Assembly: GCA_024680055.1 (NCBI GenBank)
Contig: JAILCP010000057.1
Span: forward strand, 29,639-93,638
Direction of reading: 5' to 3'
DNA length: 64,000 nucleotides
DNA from: Lachnospiraceae bacterium
GTDB taxonomy: Bacteria; Bacillota; Clostridia; Lachnospirales; Lachnospiraceae
Part shown: positions 53,546 to 63,067 of the stretch, piece by piece
Layout of the letters: every line of letters starts with the position of its first letter
How positions within the stretch are numbered: position 1 is the stretch's first letter
The notes under the pieces: model-generated
The model's database searches: none
Told to the model about the DNA's origin: nothing
Seen by the model: only the letters and a program-made list of their open reading frames with translations
Made by a program: the position numbers and the translations under genes

Positions 53546-54331
53546 CTACATTTGCATAATGCTCTTTTTCTTTTTCTTCTTCTTTTTACCGGAGGCTGCA
53601 ATCTCCTTATCCACCATATCCTCATAAAAGGCAGCCGCCTCTTCTACCGGGGCGTCGAAAATCAGCTTTCCGTCCTTTAATACAATGCCTCGTTCACAGA
53701 AATCTTTGGCTACTTCTGTGGTATGGGTTACAAATAAAAAGGTCACCTCTCCGCTCTCCAAAATCTCGCGGATTTTCTGATTGCATTTTAAGCGAAAGGC
53801 CTTATCACCTACACTTAACGCCTCATCCACAATCAAAATCTCCGGTTCAATGTTGGCATTGATGGCAAATCCAAGTCTTGCCTTCATACCGCTGGAATAG
53901 GTTCTTACCGGCTGATCCATGTAATCGCCGATATCTGCAAAGTCCACAATGGACTCCTCTAACACTTTGATTTCTTCGTTGGGAATTCCCATTAACTGTC
54001 CACGGAAATAAATATTCTCACGTCCGGTAAAATCCGGGTCGAATCCTGCGGTTAATTCAAGCAATGCGCTGACTCTGCCGTTCACCTGAATCTTTCCTTT
54101 GGTTGGATAAATAACCCCGGTGATCATTTTCAACAGGGTGGATTTACCGGCACCGTTTCGTCCAAACAGGGCAATGGACTCTCCCTTCTTCACGGTTAAA
54201 TCAAAATCGTCAATGGCCAACTTAATGGTTGGCTTTATTCTTTTATTAAAAACTGCATGCAGTCTCTGTCTGTCATCTTTATAGAGTTTGTAACGTTTGG
54301 TTACATGTTGAAACTCAATTGCTGTTTCCAT
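53546..54331 (-). CDS. Polysaccharide/teichoic acid ABC exporter ATPase (Wzt/TagH type)
   Basis: 261 residues from the ATG at 54331 (AGAGGTG upstream). Walker A GRNGAGKSTLLK near residue 58, signature YSSGMKARLGFA, Walker B ILIVDEALSVGD and switch His in FVTHTTE. The order and the YSSGM signature are typical of exporters of lipid-linked surface polymers. No C-terminal carbohydrate-binding domain; instead the chain ends in about nine lysines. It probably pairs with the permease at 42.4 kb. Confidence 0.93.
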   Translation of the reverse strand: METAIEFQHVTKRYKLYKDDRQRLHAVFNKRIKPTIKLAIDDFDLTVKKGESIALFGRNGAGKSTLLKMITGVIYPTKGKIQVNGRVSALLELTAGFDPDFTGRENIYFRGQLMGIPNEEIKVLEESIVDFADIGDYMDQPVRTYSSGMKARLGFAINANIEPEILIVDEALSVGDKAFRLKCNQKIREILESGEVTFLFVTHTTEVAKDFCERGIVLKDGKLIFDAPVEEAAAFYEDMVDKEIAASGKKKKKKKKSIMQM

Positions 54332-54364
54332 GAAAAATTTCACCTCTTTTCAAAGTCAAATCAC

Positions 54365-54393
54365 ATTATAGCAAAATTTTTCATAAGCTACAA
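54365..54393 (-). promoter_or_regulatory. Promoter for the ABC ATPase gene
   Basis: On the minus strand TTGTAG (54388-54393), 17 bases, TATAAT (54365-54370), about 34 bases before the start codon and directly after the trpD stop. No clear terminator separates trpD from it, so some trp read-through is likely. Confidence 0.6.
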
Positions 54394-54403
54394 CAGAAAA
54401 GTT

Positions 54404-55426
54404 TTAACCTAAAGAGGCCTGAATGTACTCCTTTAATTTCTCATTTGCTTTTCCGCTGTCAATCAGATTTGCGGCAAGCTTCACCCCTTCTGCAAGAGTC
54501 TCTGCTTTTTCTCCGATATAAAGAGCTGCTCCGGCATTTAAAAGAACTGCATTACGCTTTGTTCCCTTTTCTTTACCTGATAAAATATCCTTTGTGATTT
54601 CAGCATTTTCCTCAGGGCTGCCTCCTTTTAACTCATCTGCGCCCCCTGCTGCCAATCCGAAATCCTCCGGTTTGATATCGTAGGTTTTATAGGAATCTCC
54701 ATGGAACTCACACACCATGGTCGGACCTGTGGCAGAAATTTCATCCAGCTTTTCCCTGCCAAAAACCACCATGCCCCGTTTTACCCCAAGGCTTACCAGA
54801 ACGTGGGCCAAAGGCTCTACCAAAGATTCATCGTATACTCCAAGAAGCTGCATCTTTGGATGGATGGGATTGGTGATTGGGCCAAGAATGTTAAACACCG
54901 TACGAATACCCAGCTCCTTTCGGATTCCTCCCACATACTTCATGGAGGTGTGATATTTTTGTGCAAAAAAGAAACACATTCCCACTTCTTTTAACAGTTT
55001 CAAACATTTTTCCGGATCCTGTGAAAGGTTGATTCCAAGAGCTTCCTGGCAATCTGCAGTACCTGATTTGGAGGATGCTGCCCGATTTCCATGCTTGGCC
55101 ACCTTCATTCCTCCCGCTGCTGCCACAAAAGCGGAGGTGGTGGAAATATTAAAGCTTCCCGAACCGTCTCCCCCGGTGCCCACAATTTCAAAAGTATCCA
55201 TCTCTCCTGCATCCACTTTTAAAGCATGCTCTCTCATGGCTGCTGCACAGCCTGCAATTTCACTGATGGTTTCCGACTTGGTACTTTTGGTGGAAAGTGC
55301 CGCCAAAAATGCAGCATTCTGGGTGGCCGTGGTCTCACCACTCATAATCTCATTCATTACGGTATAGGCCTCATCATAAGTCAAATCCTTTTTATCTACA
55401 ATTTTTACAATAGCTTCTTTAATCAT
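54404..55426 (-). CDS. trpD: Anthranilate phosphoribosyltransferase
   Basis: 340 residues. Glycine-rich PRPP loop [12 protein letters not shown] near 80, [12 protein letters not shown] near 107 and metal-binding DE in [11 protein letters not shown]. It joins anthranilate with PRPP in the second step of tryptophan synthesis. It lies last in the operon, 14 bases after trpA, rather than after trpG as in the usual order. No fusion to trpG. Confidence 0.96.
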   Translation of the reverse strand: MIKEAIVKIVDKKDLTYDEAYTVMNEIMSGETTATQNAAFLAALSTKSTKSETISEIAGCAAAMREHALKVDAGEMDTFEIVGTGGDGSGSFNISTTSAFVAAAGGMKVAKHGNRAASSKSGTADCQEALGINLSQDPEKCLKLLKEVGMCFFFAQKYHTSMKYVGGIRKELGIRTVFNILGPITNPIHPKMQLLGVYDESLVEPLAHVLVSLGVKRGMVVFGREKLDEISATGPTMVCEFHGDSYKTYDIKPEDFGLAAGGADELKGGSPEENAEITKDILSGKEKGTKRNAVLLNAGAALYIGEKAETLAEGVKLAANLIDSGKANEKLKEYIQASLG

Positions 55427-55440
55427 TCCAATCTCTCCTT

Positions 55441-56223
55441 TTATAATTGCGCTTTAAAATTTTCAATATATTCTTTTGCCTTGTTTCTATTATAACTACT
55501 CTCTTCCATCAGCCTGATAAAATGGCTTCCCACAATGGCACCGTCAATTACATCCATATAAGGTTCCACATCTTTTGGCTCTTTGATTCCAAATCCCATC
55601 ATAATGGGAAGATCTGTGCTTTTTCGCACCTCCATGAGATAGTCTTTTACCTTATTGTAAAAACTGCCCCCTCCGGTCACCCCCATGGAGGAGACACAAT
55701 AAATAAAACCTTTTCCCTTTTTCACAATGAACTTAATGCGATCCTTTGACACCGGAGAAACAAGCTGAATTAAAATAGGTCCCTCCTCCTGTTCCAGAGC
55801 TTCTTGCAATTCCTGCTGCTCTTCCATAGGAAGGTCGGGAACGATCAATCCGTCTACTCCCGTGGTTTTACAGCTTTTTACAAATTCTGTAATCCCATAG
55901 GTCAAAATGGTGTTGTAATACATCATAAATACCAGGGGAACCTGGCTGCCTTCCTGTCGCAACTGTTTTACCGCCTGAAAAATTCCTTTGATATTGGTTC
56001 CCTGTTCAATGGATTTTTGGGAGGCTTTTTGGATCACCTCTCCGTCTGCCACAGGATCTGAAAAGGGAACCCCAAGTTCAATCACATCTACTCCCGCAAG
56101 TTCCTGGGTGTGAATCAACCCCTTCATCCCTTCCATGTCCGGGAGTCCTGCGGTGATGTAAGTGATAAAAGACTTTTTCTTTTTTACCTTATTTTCCTTT
56201 AATCTTTCTTCTATACGATTCAT
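55441..56223 (-). CDS. trpA: Tryptophan synthase alpha subunit
   Basis: 260 residues from the ATG at 56223, with GGAGG six bases upstream; the frame is open further into trpB but without a site. Catalytic Glu in [15 protein letters not shown] near 49 and Asp in YITAGLPD near 26; phosphate loop near MMGFGIKEP. It splits indole-3-glycerol phosphate to indole, passed to TrpB. It lies 10 bases after trpB. Confidence 0.97.
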   Translation of the reverse strand: MNRIEERLKENKVKKKKSFITYITAGLPDMEGMKGLIHTQELAGVDVIELGVPFSDPVADGEVIQKASQKSIEQGTNIKGIFQAVKQLRQEGSQVPLVFMMYYNTILTYGITEFVKSCKTTGVDGLIVPDLPMEEQQELQEALEQEEGPILIQLVSPVSKDRIKFIVKKGKGFIYCVSSMGVTGGGSFYNKVKDYLMEVRKSTDLPIMMGFGIKEPKDVEPYMDVIDGAIVGSHFIRLMEESSYNRNKAKEYIENFKAQL

Positions 56224-56233
56224 GTATTTCCTC

Positions 56234-57427
56234 CTAGTTCTGATAGCCTTTTCCGGAAAGGTAATCTGCAATGGTGTGCACATCCTTATCTCCTCTTCCG
56301 GAAAGACACACAATCATGGACTCCTCCTCTGACAGTTCTTTTGCAAGTTTCAGTGCATAGGCCACTGCATGGGCACTTTCAATGGCGGGAATAATGCCTT
56401 CCTCACGGCTTAATTCCATCAGTGCGTCCATAGCTTCCACGTCGGTGACACTTACGTAGGAAACCCTTCCTATATCCTTTAAATAAGCATGTTCCGGACC
56501 TACACCGGGATAGTCAAGCCCCGCGGAAATGGAATGGGCCAGTTGCACATTTCCATCCTCATCCGATAAAAGGTAGGATTTCATACCGTGCAATACCCCC
56601 GGTTTTCCTTTTGCCATACTGGCCGCATGCTCCTTGGTATCAAGACCTTTTCCCGCGGCTTCCACACCGATGAGTTGTACCTTTTCTTCCTCCAAAAAAT
56701 TGGCAAACATACCAATGGAATTGGAACCGCCGCCAATACAGGCAATCACCCGCTCCGGAAGTTTTCCTTCCGCCAAAAAGTGCTGTTTTTTTGCCTCTTT
56801 GGAAATAACACTTTGAAAGGTTTTTACCATTTTAGGATAAGGATGCGGTCCCACTGCGGAACCGATAATATAAAAGGTATCCTCTGCCCTGGCAGCCCAG
56901 GTTCGAATTGCCTGATTGGTGGCATCCTTTAAAGTATTGCTTCCGCTTTTCACCGGTACCACCTTGGCTCCAAGCAATTCCATACGAAGTACATTGAGCT
57001 TTTGTCTCTCCATGTCCTCTGCTCCCATGTACACTTCACACTCCATGCCAAACAGCGCCGCTCCTGTAGCCGTGGCCACTCCGTGCTGACCTGCGCCGGT
57101 CTCTGCAATAATTCTGGTCTTTCCCATTCTCTTTGCCAGCAAAATCTGTCCAATCACGTTATTGATTTTGTGAGCACCTGTATGATTTAAATCCTCCCTT
57201 TTCAGGTAGATTTTTGTCCCGTACTTTTTACTCAGTCGTTCTGCAAAATAAAGGGGAGTTTCCCTTCCCACATACTGGCTTAAATAATAATGAAACTCTT
57301 CCAAAAAAGAGGGATCTTTCATGGCTTGTTCAAATCCTTCTTCCAACTCTTTTAAAGTGTTCATCAAGGTTTCTGCCACATACTGTCCTCCGTATGCTCC
57401 ATAGTACCCCTTTTTACTTTCTGTCAT
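56234..57427 (-). CDS. trpB: Tryptophan synthase beta subunit
   Basis: 397 residues. PLP lysine in [11 protein letters not shown] near 88, cofactor phosphate loop [10 protein letters not shown] near 230, and [13 protein letters not shown] typical of the TrpB1 type. It condenses indole with serine. Its start overlaps the trpF end by 14 bases. Confidence 0.97.
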   Translation of the reverse strand: MTESKKGYYGAYGGQYVAETLMNTLKELEEGFEQAMKDPSFLEEFHYYLSQYVGRETPLYFAERLSKKYGTKIYLKREDLNHTGAHKINNVIGQILLAKRMGKTRIIAETGAGQHGVATATGAALFGMECEVYMGAEDMERQKLNVLRMELLGAKVVPVKSGSNTLKDATNQAIRTWAARAEDTFYIIGSAVGPHPYPKMVKTFQSVISKEAKKQHFLAEGKLPERVIACIGGGSNSIGMFANFLEEEKVQLIGVEAAGKGLDTKEHAASMAKGKPGVLHGMKSYLLSDEDGNVQLAHSISAGLDYPGVGPEHAYLKDIGRVSYVSVTDVEAMDALMELSREEGIIPAIESAHAVAYALKLAKELSEEESMIVCLSGRGDKDVHTIADYLSGKGYQN

Positions 57428-58025
57428 ATGCTCTTACCTCTCTTACAAATTCCTGAATTTTCTTTCTGTCTTTTCCCTTTGTTCCTTCCACATGGGTACT
57501 TACGTCCACAATGTCCGGAGCAAAAATTTCCATACCCCGTGTAACGTTTTCCACACAAAGGCCTCCTGCCAAAATAATTTTTTTGTCCTTTGCCTCTGCA
57601 AGAAACCCTTCTGCCCCCTGCCAGTCAAAGGGCACTCCCCCTCCGTAATTAGCTCCGTCTAGCACATATCCCTGCGCCGGTTCTGTGAATACCCGTTTTA
57701 TATCCTGATTGTCTTTTAGATTTACGGCTCTCCATAATTCTTTTGTCCATTGTTCTTTGATTTTCAAATCCATGGCTCCATGTACCTGTAGCACATCCAT
57801 GGATAAGGTTTTCAATTCGTTTATCAATGCTTCCTTGGGGTCCACCACCACAGCCACCGCTTTTATGGAAGGATTCAGGTGTTTTTTAATTTCTTTTACC
57901 CGTTCAACGGTAACATTGCGTTTGCTCTTTTCATAAAAAACAAATCCTGCATAATCCACCCCGGCTTCATTTAAATACTCTGCTTCTTCCACCCCGGTAA
58001 TGCCGCAGATTTTAATTTTTGTCAT
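57414..58025 (-). CDS. trpF: Phosphoribosylanthranilate isomerase
   Basis: 203 residues, a single TIM barrel. Catalytic Cys in KICGIT at the start, VQVHG in the middle, catalytic Asp in [10 protein letters not shown] and [10 protein letters not shown] near the phosphate site. It isomerises PRA to CdRP. ATGA overlap with trpC upstream. Confidence 0.95.
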   Translation of the reverse strand: MTKIKICGITGVEEAEYLNEAGVDYAGFVFYEKSKRNVTVERVKEIKKHLNPSIKAVAVVVDPKEALINELKTLSMDVLQVHGAMDLKIKEQWTKELWRAVNLKDNQDIKRVFTEPAQGYVLDGANYGGGVPFDWQGAEGFLAEAKDKKIILAGGLCVENVTRGMEIFAPDIVDVSTHVEGTKGKDRKKIQEFVREVRAYDRK

Positions 58026-58822
58026 ACTGTCACTTTCCTCCCAAGCATGTAATTCACAAGTTCACAAGGATCTGCGGTTTCCATAAGCGCCTGCCCCACC
58101 AAAATGGCATCTGCTCCCTGCTCTTTTACAAATTCCACATCATACGGTGTAAAAATTCCGCTTTCCGATACCAGCACCTTATCCCCGGGAATCAACTTGC
58201 TTAGGCGCTTTGTAATCTCCAGATTTGTGCGGAATGTGGTTAAATCCCGGTTATTGATTCCAATCATATCCCCGCCCAACAAAAGGGCCTTTTCCACTTC
58301 TTTTTCATTGTGGGTTTCAATCAGCACATCCATATGCAGTTCCCTTGCCAGGTGGTAAAATTCTTTTAACTGACCATCCTCTAAAATAGCTGCAATGAGA
58401 AGTACCGCATCTGCTCCCATTACTTTTGCCTCATGAAACTGGTATTCATCTACCATAAAATCCTTTCGCAGCATCGGCAAGGTGCATAGACGCCGCACAT
58501 TTTTAAATATTTGCGCGCTTCCGTGAAAATGATCCTCCTCTGTGAGACAGCTCACCGCGTCCACGCAATGATTGTAAGCTTCAATCCGCGCTTCCACTTC
58601 CATGGTTTTTCCAATGGTTCCAAGACTTGGAGATGCCTTTTTCATTTCACCGATGATGGATATTCCCTCTTTCTTCAGGGCCCGGTAAAATCTTCTCTGT
58701 TCCGACTCTCCTTTTACCGCCTCTTCTGCTGCCCCTCGCATCTCCTTTGAGGAGCATCTTTTTTTCTGTTCTCTGATACGAGTCTTTTTATCCAATACAA
58801 TCTGTTGTAATATTCCTTCCAT
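58022..58822 (-). CDS. trpC: Indole-3-glycerol phosphate synthase
   Basis: 266 residues. Catalytic lysines in EMKKASPS and LRKDFMVDEYQ, Glu-containing LIETHNE, IGINNRDL and ESGIFTPYD. It closes the indole ring from CdRP. It starts two bases after the trpG stop and is separate from trpF, unlike the fused enterobacterial enzyme. Confidence 0.96.
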   Translation of the reverse strand: MEGILQQIVLDKKTRIREQKKRCSSKEMRGAAEEAVKGESEQRRFYRALKKEGISIIGEMKKASPSLGTIGKTMEVEARIEAYNHCVDAVSCLTEEDHFHGSAQIFKNVRRLCTLPMLRKDFMVDEYQFHEAKVMGADAVLLIAAILEDGQLKEFYHLARELHMDVLIETHNEKEVEKALLLGGDMIGINNRDLTTFRTNLEITKRLSKLIPGDKVLVSESGIFTPYDVEFVKEQGADAILVGQALMETADPCELVNYMLGRKVTV

Positions 58823-58824
58823 CC

Positions 58825-59391
58825 CTACACCTCATTGATAAATGCTTCCATCATTCGTTTCCCGTGCTCTGAAAATACCGATTCCGGATGAAACTGCAAT
58901 CCGTACACCGGATATTCTTTGTGTTTCATGGCCATGATTTCCCCGTCCTCAGTCCTTGCCGTCACTTCAAGACATTGAGGAAGTCCTTCTTCTTTTACCG
59001 CAAGTGAATGATATCTGGCAACCTTCACCGGGGATTCTATGTCCCGGAACAGTCCCTTTTGGTTATGGTACATAAGGGATTGCTTTCCATGAAGCAATTC
59101 CTTTGCGTAGCCCACTTTCGCCCCTAAGGCTGCACCAATGCTCTGGTGTCCAAGGCAAATGCCAAGGATTGGAATCTTATCGTAAAACTCTTTTACCACA
59201 TCCATACAAATTCCTGCTTCCATAGGACTTTTCGGCCCCGGGGACAGGATAATTTTCTCTGGATTCATCTCTTTTATCTCTTCAATAGTTATTTTATCGT
59301 TTCTTTTAATAGAAATTTCTTTTGTAAACACTCCAATATACTGGTACAGGTTATAGGTAAATGAATCGTAATTATCAATCAGTAAAATCAT
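58825..59391 (-). CDS. trpG: Anthranilate synthase glutamine amidotransferase subunit
   Basis: 188 residues from the ATG at 59391, with GGAGG seven bases upstream. Class I amidotransferase: catalytic Cys in GICLGHQSIG near 80, His-Pro-Glu in LQFHPESVF. It supplies ammonia to TrpE. It overlaps the trpE stop by ATGA. It could also serve PabB, but no pab gene is seen here. Confidence 0.95.
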   Translation of the reverse strand: MILLIDNYDSFTYNLYQYIGVFTKEISIKRNDKITIEEIKEMNPEKIILSPGPKSPMEAGICMDVVKEFYDKIPILGICLGHQSIGAALGAKVGYAKELLHGKQSLMYHNQKGLFRDIESPVKVARYHSLAVKEEGLPQCLEVTARTEDGEIMAMKHKEYPVYGLQFHPESVFSEHGKRMMEAFINEV

Positions 59392-60794
59392 AAGTCTTCC
59401 TCCTTTACCAGAGTTTTTGCCAGGGCCATGACCTTGTTGCAACACTCCTCATACTCTTTTCCCGCCACGGAATCTGCCACAATTCCGGCTCCTGCCTGGA
59501 GATATACCAGGTTTTTCTTTTTGATCATGGAACGAATGGTAATGCAAAAATCCGTATTTCCGTTAAAATCCATATAGCCGGTGGCTCCTCCATAAAGTCC
59601 TCTTCGCACATCTTCCAATTCATCAATAATCTCCATGGCTCTGATTTTGGGGGCACCACTTAGGGTTCCTGCCGGTAAAAAGGAAGTGACAAGATCCACG
59701 GGTTCACACTTCTCCTTGTTTTTTCCTTCCACCATGGAGCAGATATGCATTACATGAGAATAGTTTTGCACCTCCATAAATCTGGTAACCTTCACCGTTC
59801 CAAAACGGCTGATTCTTCCCATATCGTTCCTTGCAAGATCCACCAGCATGGCATGTTCCGCTCTCTCTTTTTCATCTGCCAAAAGGTCTTCCTTTAAAAT
59901 TTCATCTTCCTCTTTGTTCTTTCCCCTTGGTCTTGTGCCTGCGATGGGACAGGTATACACCGTATCTCCCTGTTTTTTCATCAACATTTCCGGGGAAGAA
60001 CCAATCAACTCAAAATCCCCAAAATTAAAGTAATATAAATATGGTGAAGGATTGAGTTTTCGAAGCTTTTTGTATAAGTCAAATCCATTTGCCTCTGTTT
60101 TTATGGTCCATCTCTGGGACAATACACATTGATAAATATGGCCGTCTTTAATGTATTTTTTGATTTGCTCTACCTGATCTGCGTAGCTTTCTTTGGTATG
60201 GGATTTTTTTATAATTTCTCCGGGCCTTACCGGCTGTGCTTCGTTCTCCCGGGTTTTCTCACGCACTGTTTCAAGCATCTCTCTTATGAGTATTTCCGCT
60301 TGTTTTTTTCCTTCCTCCGTGTCCTCCTCAAGCACTATGGCACTTAAGGTTTCTCCCACATGATCCATTACAAGGAAATGATCCATCAACATCATTTCTA
60401 TGGTTTCCACTCCGATTTCGTCCTTATTACTGTCCGGAAGTTCCTCTGCATATCGGATAAAATCATACCCAAGGCTTCCCACCAGGCCTCCGGTAAAAGG
60501 ACCGTCTTCTTCGCCACAAATTTCAAAAGAGTTATAATAGTCCTTTAAAAGCTCCATGGGATTTCCCTTTTTCTCCTCACATCTGCCGTCACTGTAGTAA
60601 ATACAAAGGCCCTCCCTGGTGGAACGAATCACTTCTTTTTGCATCTCACCCATGAAGGTATACCGGTCGTAATTCTTGTCATAACTCTCCAGTAAAAACC
60701 CGGTGTGATCCTTTGTCAGTGCCTCATACATCTGTGTGGCCTTCTCATTTACAATGCTTACTGTCTTTTTGTACAATCTCAATACGCGCTTCAT
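59388..60794 (-). CDS. trpE: Anthranilate synthase component I
   Basis: 468 residues. The allosteric tryptophan-binding motif LLES is present near residue 34, so feedback inhibition is expected. Catalytic region includes GSSPEML, CPIAGTRPRG, LVDLARND and PAGTLSGAPK. It makes anthranilate from chorismate. First gene of the operon, with AGGAGA ahead of the ATG, immediately downstream of the T-box attenuator. Confidence 0.97.
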   Translation of the reverse strand: MKRVLRLYKKTVSIVNEKATQMYEALTKDHTGFLLESYDKNYDRYTFMGEMQKEVIRSTREGLCIYYSDGRCEEKKGNPMELLKDYYNSFEICGEEDGPFTGGLVGSLGYDFIRYAEELPDSNKDEIGVETIEMMLMDHFLVMDHVGETLSAIVLEEDTEEGKKQAEILIREMLETVREKTRENEAQPVRPGEIIKKSHTKESYADQVEQIKKYIKDGHIYQCVLSQRWTIKTEANGFDLYKKLRKLNPSPYLYYFNFGDFELIGSSPEMLMKKQGDTVYTCPIAGTRPRGKNKEEDEILKEDLLADEKERAEHAMLVDLARNDMGRISRFGTVKVTRFMEVQNYSHVMHICSMVEGKNKEKCEPVDLVTSFLPAGTLSGAPKIRAMEIIDELEDVRRGLYGGATGYMDFNGNTDFCITIRSMIKKKNLVYLQAGAGIVADSVAGKEYEECCNKVMALAKTLVKEEDL

Positions 60795-60831
60795 ACTGCT
60801 ATCTCCTTATCCTTTCCTATTTTTTCCATTA

Positions 60832-61183
60832 AAAAATCCCCGGCAGAAAAAACTTCTGCCAGGGACGATACTTACCGTGGTGCCACCCTGCTTCATTATG
60901 AAAAAAAGATAAAAAAAATTCCCGTAAACGGGAATTAGCCACCTGTTATTTCCATAACCTCTCAGATACAGATTTCTCTTATATCCTGCCCCTGTAACGC
61001 GAGGACGCGGCTTCAGATACTTAGTAACCCTTTCTCCAAAGCATCTCACGAATCCATTCCCAAGTGGCGTCCTTACCTGTTCACAGCAACCACAGGCTCT
61101 CTGAAAAGTCCATCCAAAAGGTACTTACTTTCGCTCAGCGATGTTATCAATCAATTAAATTAATAGTACGAATCATTTTCGTT
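60832..61183 (-). promoter_or_regulatory. Trp-responsive T-box leader with attenuator
   Basis: The minus strand carries the T-box AGGGTGGCACCACGG at 60875-60889, followed by a terminator (60838-60864, CCCTGGCAGAA with TTCTGCCGGGG, then ATTTTTT). Stem I spans about 61035-61130, with an AGTA bulge, an AGAGAG...GGTTGCTG distal region and a loop reading GAATGGATTC. That loop gives UGG (61054-61056) as the likely tryptophan specifier. Uncharged tRNA-Trp would stabilise the antiterminator and allow trpE expression. It fills the 432-base gap between trpE and the next gene. Confidence 0.88.
60905..60936 (-). terminator. Extra terminator-like hairpin inside the T-box leader
   Basis: On the minus strand AATTCCCG (60929-60936), TTTA, CGGGAATT (60917-60924), then seven or more T. 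It lies where stem III of a T-box would be, upstream of the antiterminator. It may be stem III, a second terminator, or both. Confidence 0.6.
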
Positions 61184-61189
61184 GATATG

Positions 61190-61218
61190 ATAATAGCACC
61201 GCCCAAAGCGAAAGTCAA
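61190..61218 (-). promoter_or_regulatory. Promoter of the trp operon
   Basis: On the minus strand TTGACT (61213-61218), 17 bases, TATTAT (61190-61195), a near-consensus match. Transcription would start near 61183, nine bases beyond the stop of the hydrolase gene being at 61227. Confidence 0.8.
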
Positions 61219-61226
61219 TGTTTTTT

Positions 61227-62240
61227 TTAATATTCTAAATCCCACAGCTCTGCCATAGTGGTAACCAGCATAAAAATCAAAACGGCGCCAAGTTTTGCCG
61301 TAGAGCTGTCCTGGTCAAAACGAGGAGAAATTTCACAAATATCAAATCCCCGTACTTTTCTTGTGCGAAGCACATGCTTCATAATCGGAACCACATCCTT
61401 TGGATCAAGGCCCAGTGCCTGAGGCGCACTGACTCCCGGTGCAAATGCTGTTGAAAATACGTCGGTACACACGGTAATATAGGCGGACTCATGCTTATAG
61501 AGGAAATTATCCACCCTCTCAAGCGCTGTGGCCAGACTTCCCTCCTGAATATCCTTTGCCAAAAGATAATCCACTCCCAGCTCCTGTGCCTTTTTAAACA
61601 GACTCACCGTATTGGAATGACGCTGAATTCCGATTGGCATATAACCGTATTTTAAGCCTTCTTTTTTACAATAATCCGCAATCTGCAAAAACATGGAACC
61701 GGAGGACCCTCCGTTCTCATAAGGTCTCATGTCAAAATGGGCATCAAAACTGACAATGGCCATATCCGGCTTATTCACCCCTGCTTTTTTCCAGGCATGG
61801 GTCATCTCCCCTTTGTAATGTCCAAGAGTGGTTTCATGCCCGCCTCCAAGAACAATGGGAAACATGCCAAGTTCCATAATTTTCGCCACTGCGTTCCCAA
61901 GAAGCTTTTGCCCTTCCTCCAGGGTAATATGATCCAGATGAATATCCCCTGCATCATAAAGTGCCACTTCTTTGGAAAAAGCACAAGGAAGACCTGACAT
62001 GGCTTTTCTTGTAAAATCAGGTCCAAGAGCGGTACCGATTCTTCCTTTATTTCTCTCTACTCCCAGTTCCGAACAAAATCCGATAAAACAAAACTTCAGT
62101 TTTCCCTCTGTTACATCAAGGGTATCCTGATTTAAATCAATGGGCTTCACCCATTGATGCCAGCGAAAGGCATCATAGTCTGTGGTACTGTCCACACGAC
62201 CCTGCCAGTTTTTCATTGCATCCGTATAATTGGTTAACAT
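61227..62240 (-). CDS. Arginase-family hydrolase, probably formimidoylglutamase-like
   Basis: 337 residues. Dimanganese ligands are visible in LGGGHETTLG, SFDAHFDMRPY and TDVFSTAFAPGVSAP. The family includes arginase, agmatinase and formimidoylglutamase; the SGSMFLQIADY and FAPGVSAPQALG segments look most like formimidoylglutamase (HutG), which releases formamide from formiminoglutamate in histidine degradation. No other hut gene is in the window, so the substrate is uncertain. It is the gene upstream of the trp promoter. Confidence 0.82.
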   Translation of the reverse strand: MLTNYTDAMKNWQGRVDSTTDYDAFRWHQWVKPIDLNQDTLDVTEGKLKFCFIGFCSELGVERNKGRIGTALGPDFTRKAMSGLPCAFSKEVALYDAGDIHLDHITLEEGQKLLGNAVAKIMELGMFPIVLGGGHETTLGHYKGEMTHAWKKAGVNKPDMAIVSFDAHFDMRPYENGGSSGSMFLQIADYCKKEGLKYGYMPIGIQRHSNTVSLFKKAQELGVDYLLAKDIQEGSLATALERVDNFLYKHESAYITVCTDVFSTAFAPGVSAPQALGLDPKDVVPIMKHVLRTRKVRGFDICEISPRFDQDSSTAKLGAVLIFMLVTTMAELWDLEY

Positions 62241-62263
62241 TTGTTGTTTCCTTTCATTTTCAC

Positions 62264-62293
62264 TTTACAAACCGTAATTTCCACTGCTATGAT
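62264..62293 (+). promoter_or_regulatory. Candidate promoter for the J-domain gene
   Basis: TTTACA (62264-62269), 18 bases, TATGAT (62288-62293), about 45 bases before the ATG in the region divergent from the arginase-family gene. Confidence 0.4.
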
Positions 62294-62338
62294 TATACTA
62301 CAGAAAAGGTAAAAGAAAAGGCATTTTGGAGGATAGAA

Positions 62339-62749
62339 ATGATTCAATCAAGAGCCATGGCGTGCAGCATTCTTGGAATTAACAGCCACGCCACCTTAGA
62401 AGAAGCAAAAAGAGCATACAAACGCCTGGTAAAAGTGTATCATCCGGATGCCGGGTATTTTTTTGATGCTTCCAAATATAGGGAAATCCACGAGGCCTAT
62501 CAGTACATTCTCAATCACCCTGCACCTCCTACCACTTCCCGCATCATCGGAAGCGGCACCACCATGCCCAATCGTATGGCGGAGTACCATGCCTTTAACA
62601 CCCAGATGAAAAAACAAAAGGAACAACGAAGCGCCGACTTTTTTGCCGCACAAAAGAAAAAGGACGATGAGTATCGTAAGGCAATGGATGCCATTAACAA
62701 TATCATCGTCGCTGAAAATCTAAAGAAACTGATACGGGATCAGCTTTAA
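62339..62749 (+). CDS. Small J-domain protein
   Basis: 136 residues from the ATG at 62339, with GGAGG six bases upstream. Residues 5-60 form a J domain with the essential HPD in VKVYHPDAG. The rest is a Lys/Gln/Glu-rich helix and has no Gly/Phe or zinc domain. It should recruit and stimulate DnaK for a particular client. It abuts the convergent membrane-protein gene with no base between the stop codons. Confidence 0.85.
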   Translation: MIQSRAMACSILGINSHATLEEAKRAYKRLVKVYHPDAGYFFDASKYREIHEAYQYILNHPAPPTTSRIIGSGTTMPNRMAEYHAFNTQMKKQKEQRSADFFAAQKKKDDEYRKAMDAINNIIVAENLKKLIRDQL

Positions 62750-63022
62750 TTACTGTGTTCTTTTTTCTTTCTTATATTTCATTACCAACTGCACACCTCT
62801 GGCAATTGACATCAGGGCAATAAATGCAAATAATACCATCAATATCCATTTGATTCTTCCATGTCCCTCCATCCACTGAAAATAAACTGCAACCCCAAAA
62901 AGGATTACCATAATAAATTCAATCACTGCCATTACCATGGCATGGATGGGTACTTTTTGCGTTAATAAGAGAAAGGCTCCATATACTAAAAGAAGCACAA
63001 TTCCCAAAATGGATTGTAACAT
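62750..63022 (-). CDS. Small membrane protein of unknown function
   Basis: 90 residues with three predicted helices (about 3-20, 27-49 and 58-80) and a basic tail. A CGGAGG site precedes the ATG. No motif was recognised. It lies 45 bases after the aldo/keto reductase stop and may be cotranscribed with it. Confidence 0.7.
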   Translation of the reverse strand: MLQSILGIVLLLVYGAFLLLTQKVPIHAMVMAVIEFIMVILFGVAVYFQWMEGHGRIKWILMVLFAFIALMSIARGVQLVMKYKKEKRTQ

Positions 63023-63067
63023 GACTTTACCTCCGCTTTTTTGCCCCTACATTATAGCATATTTTTC

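Noticed and set aside
61227..62240. Arginine decarboxylase/agmatinase pathway
   Set aside because: The enzyme is of the arginase family, but no decarboxylase or polyamine gene is adjacent, and the motifs fit formimidoylglutamase at least as well.
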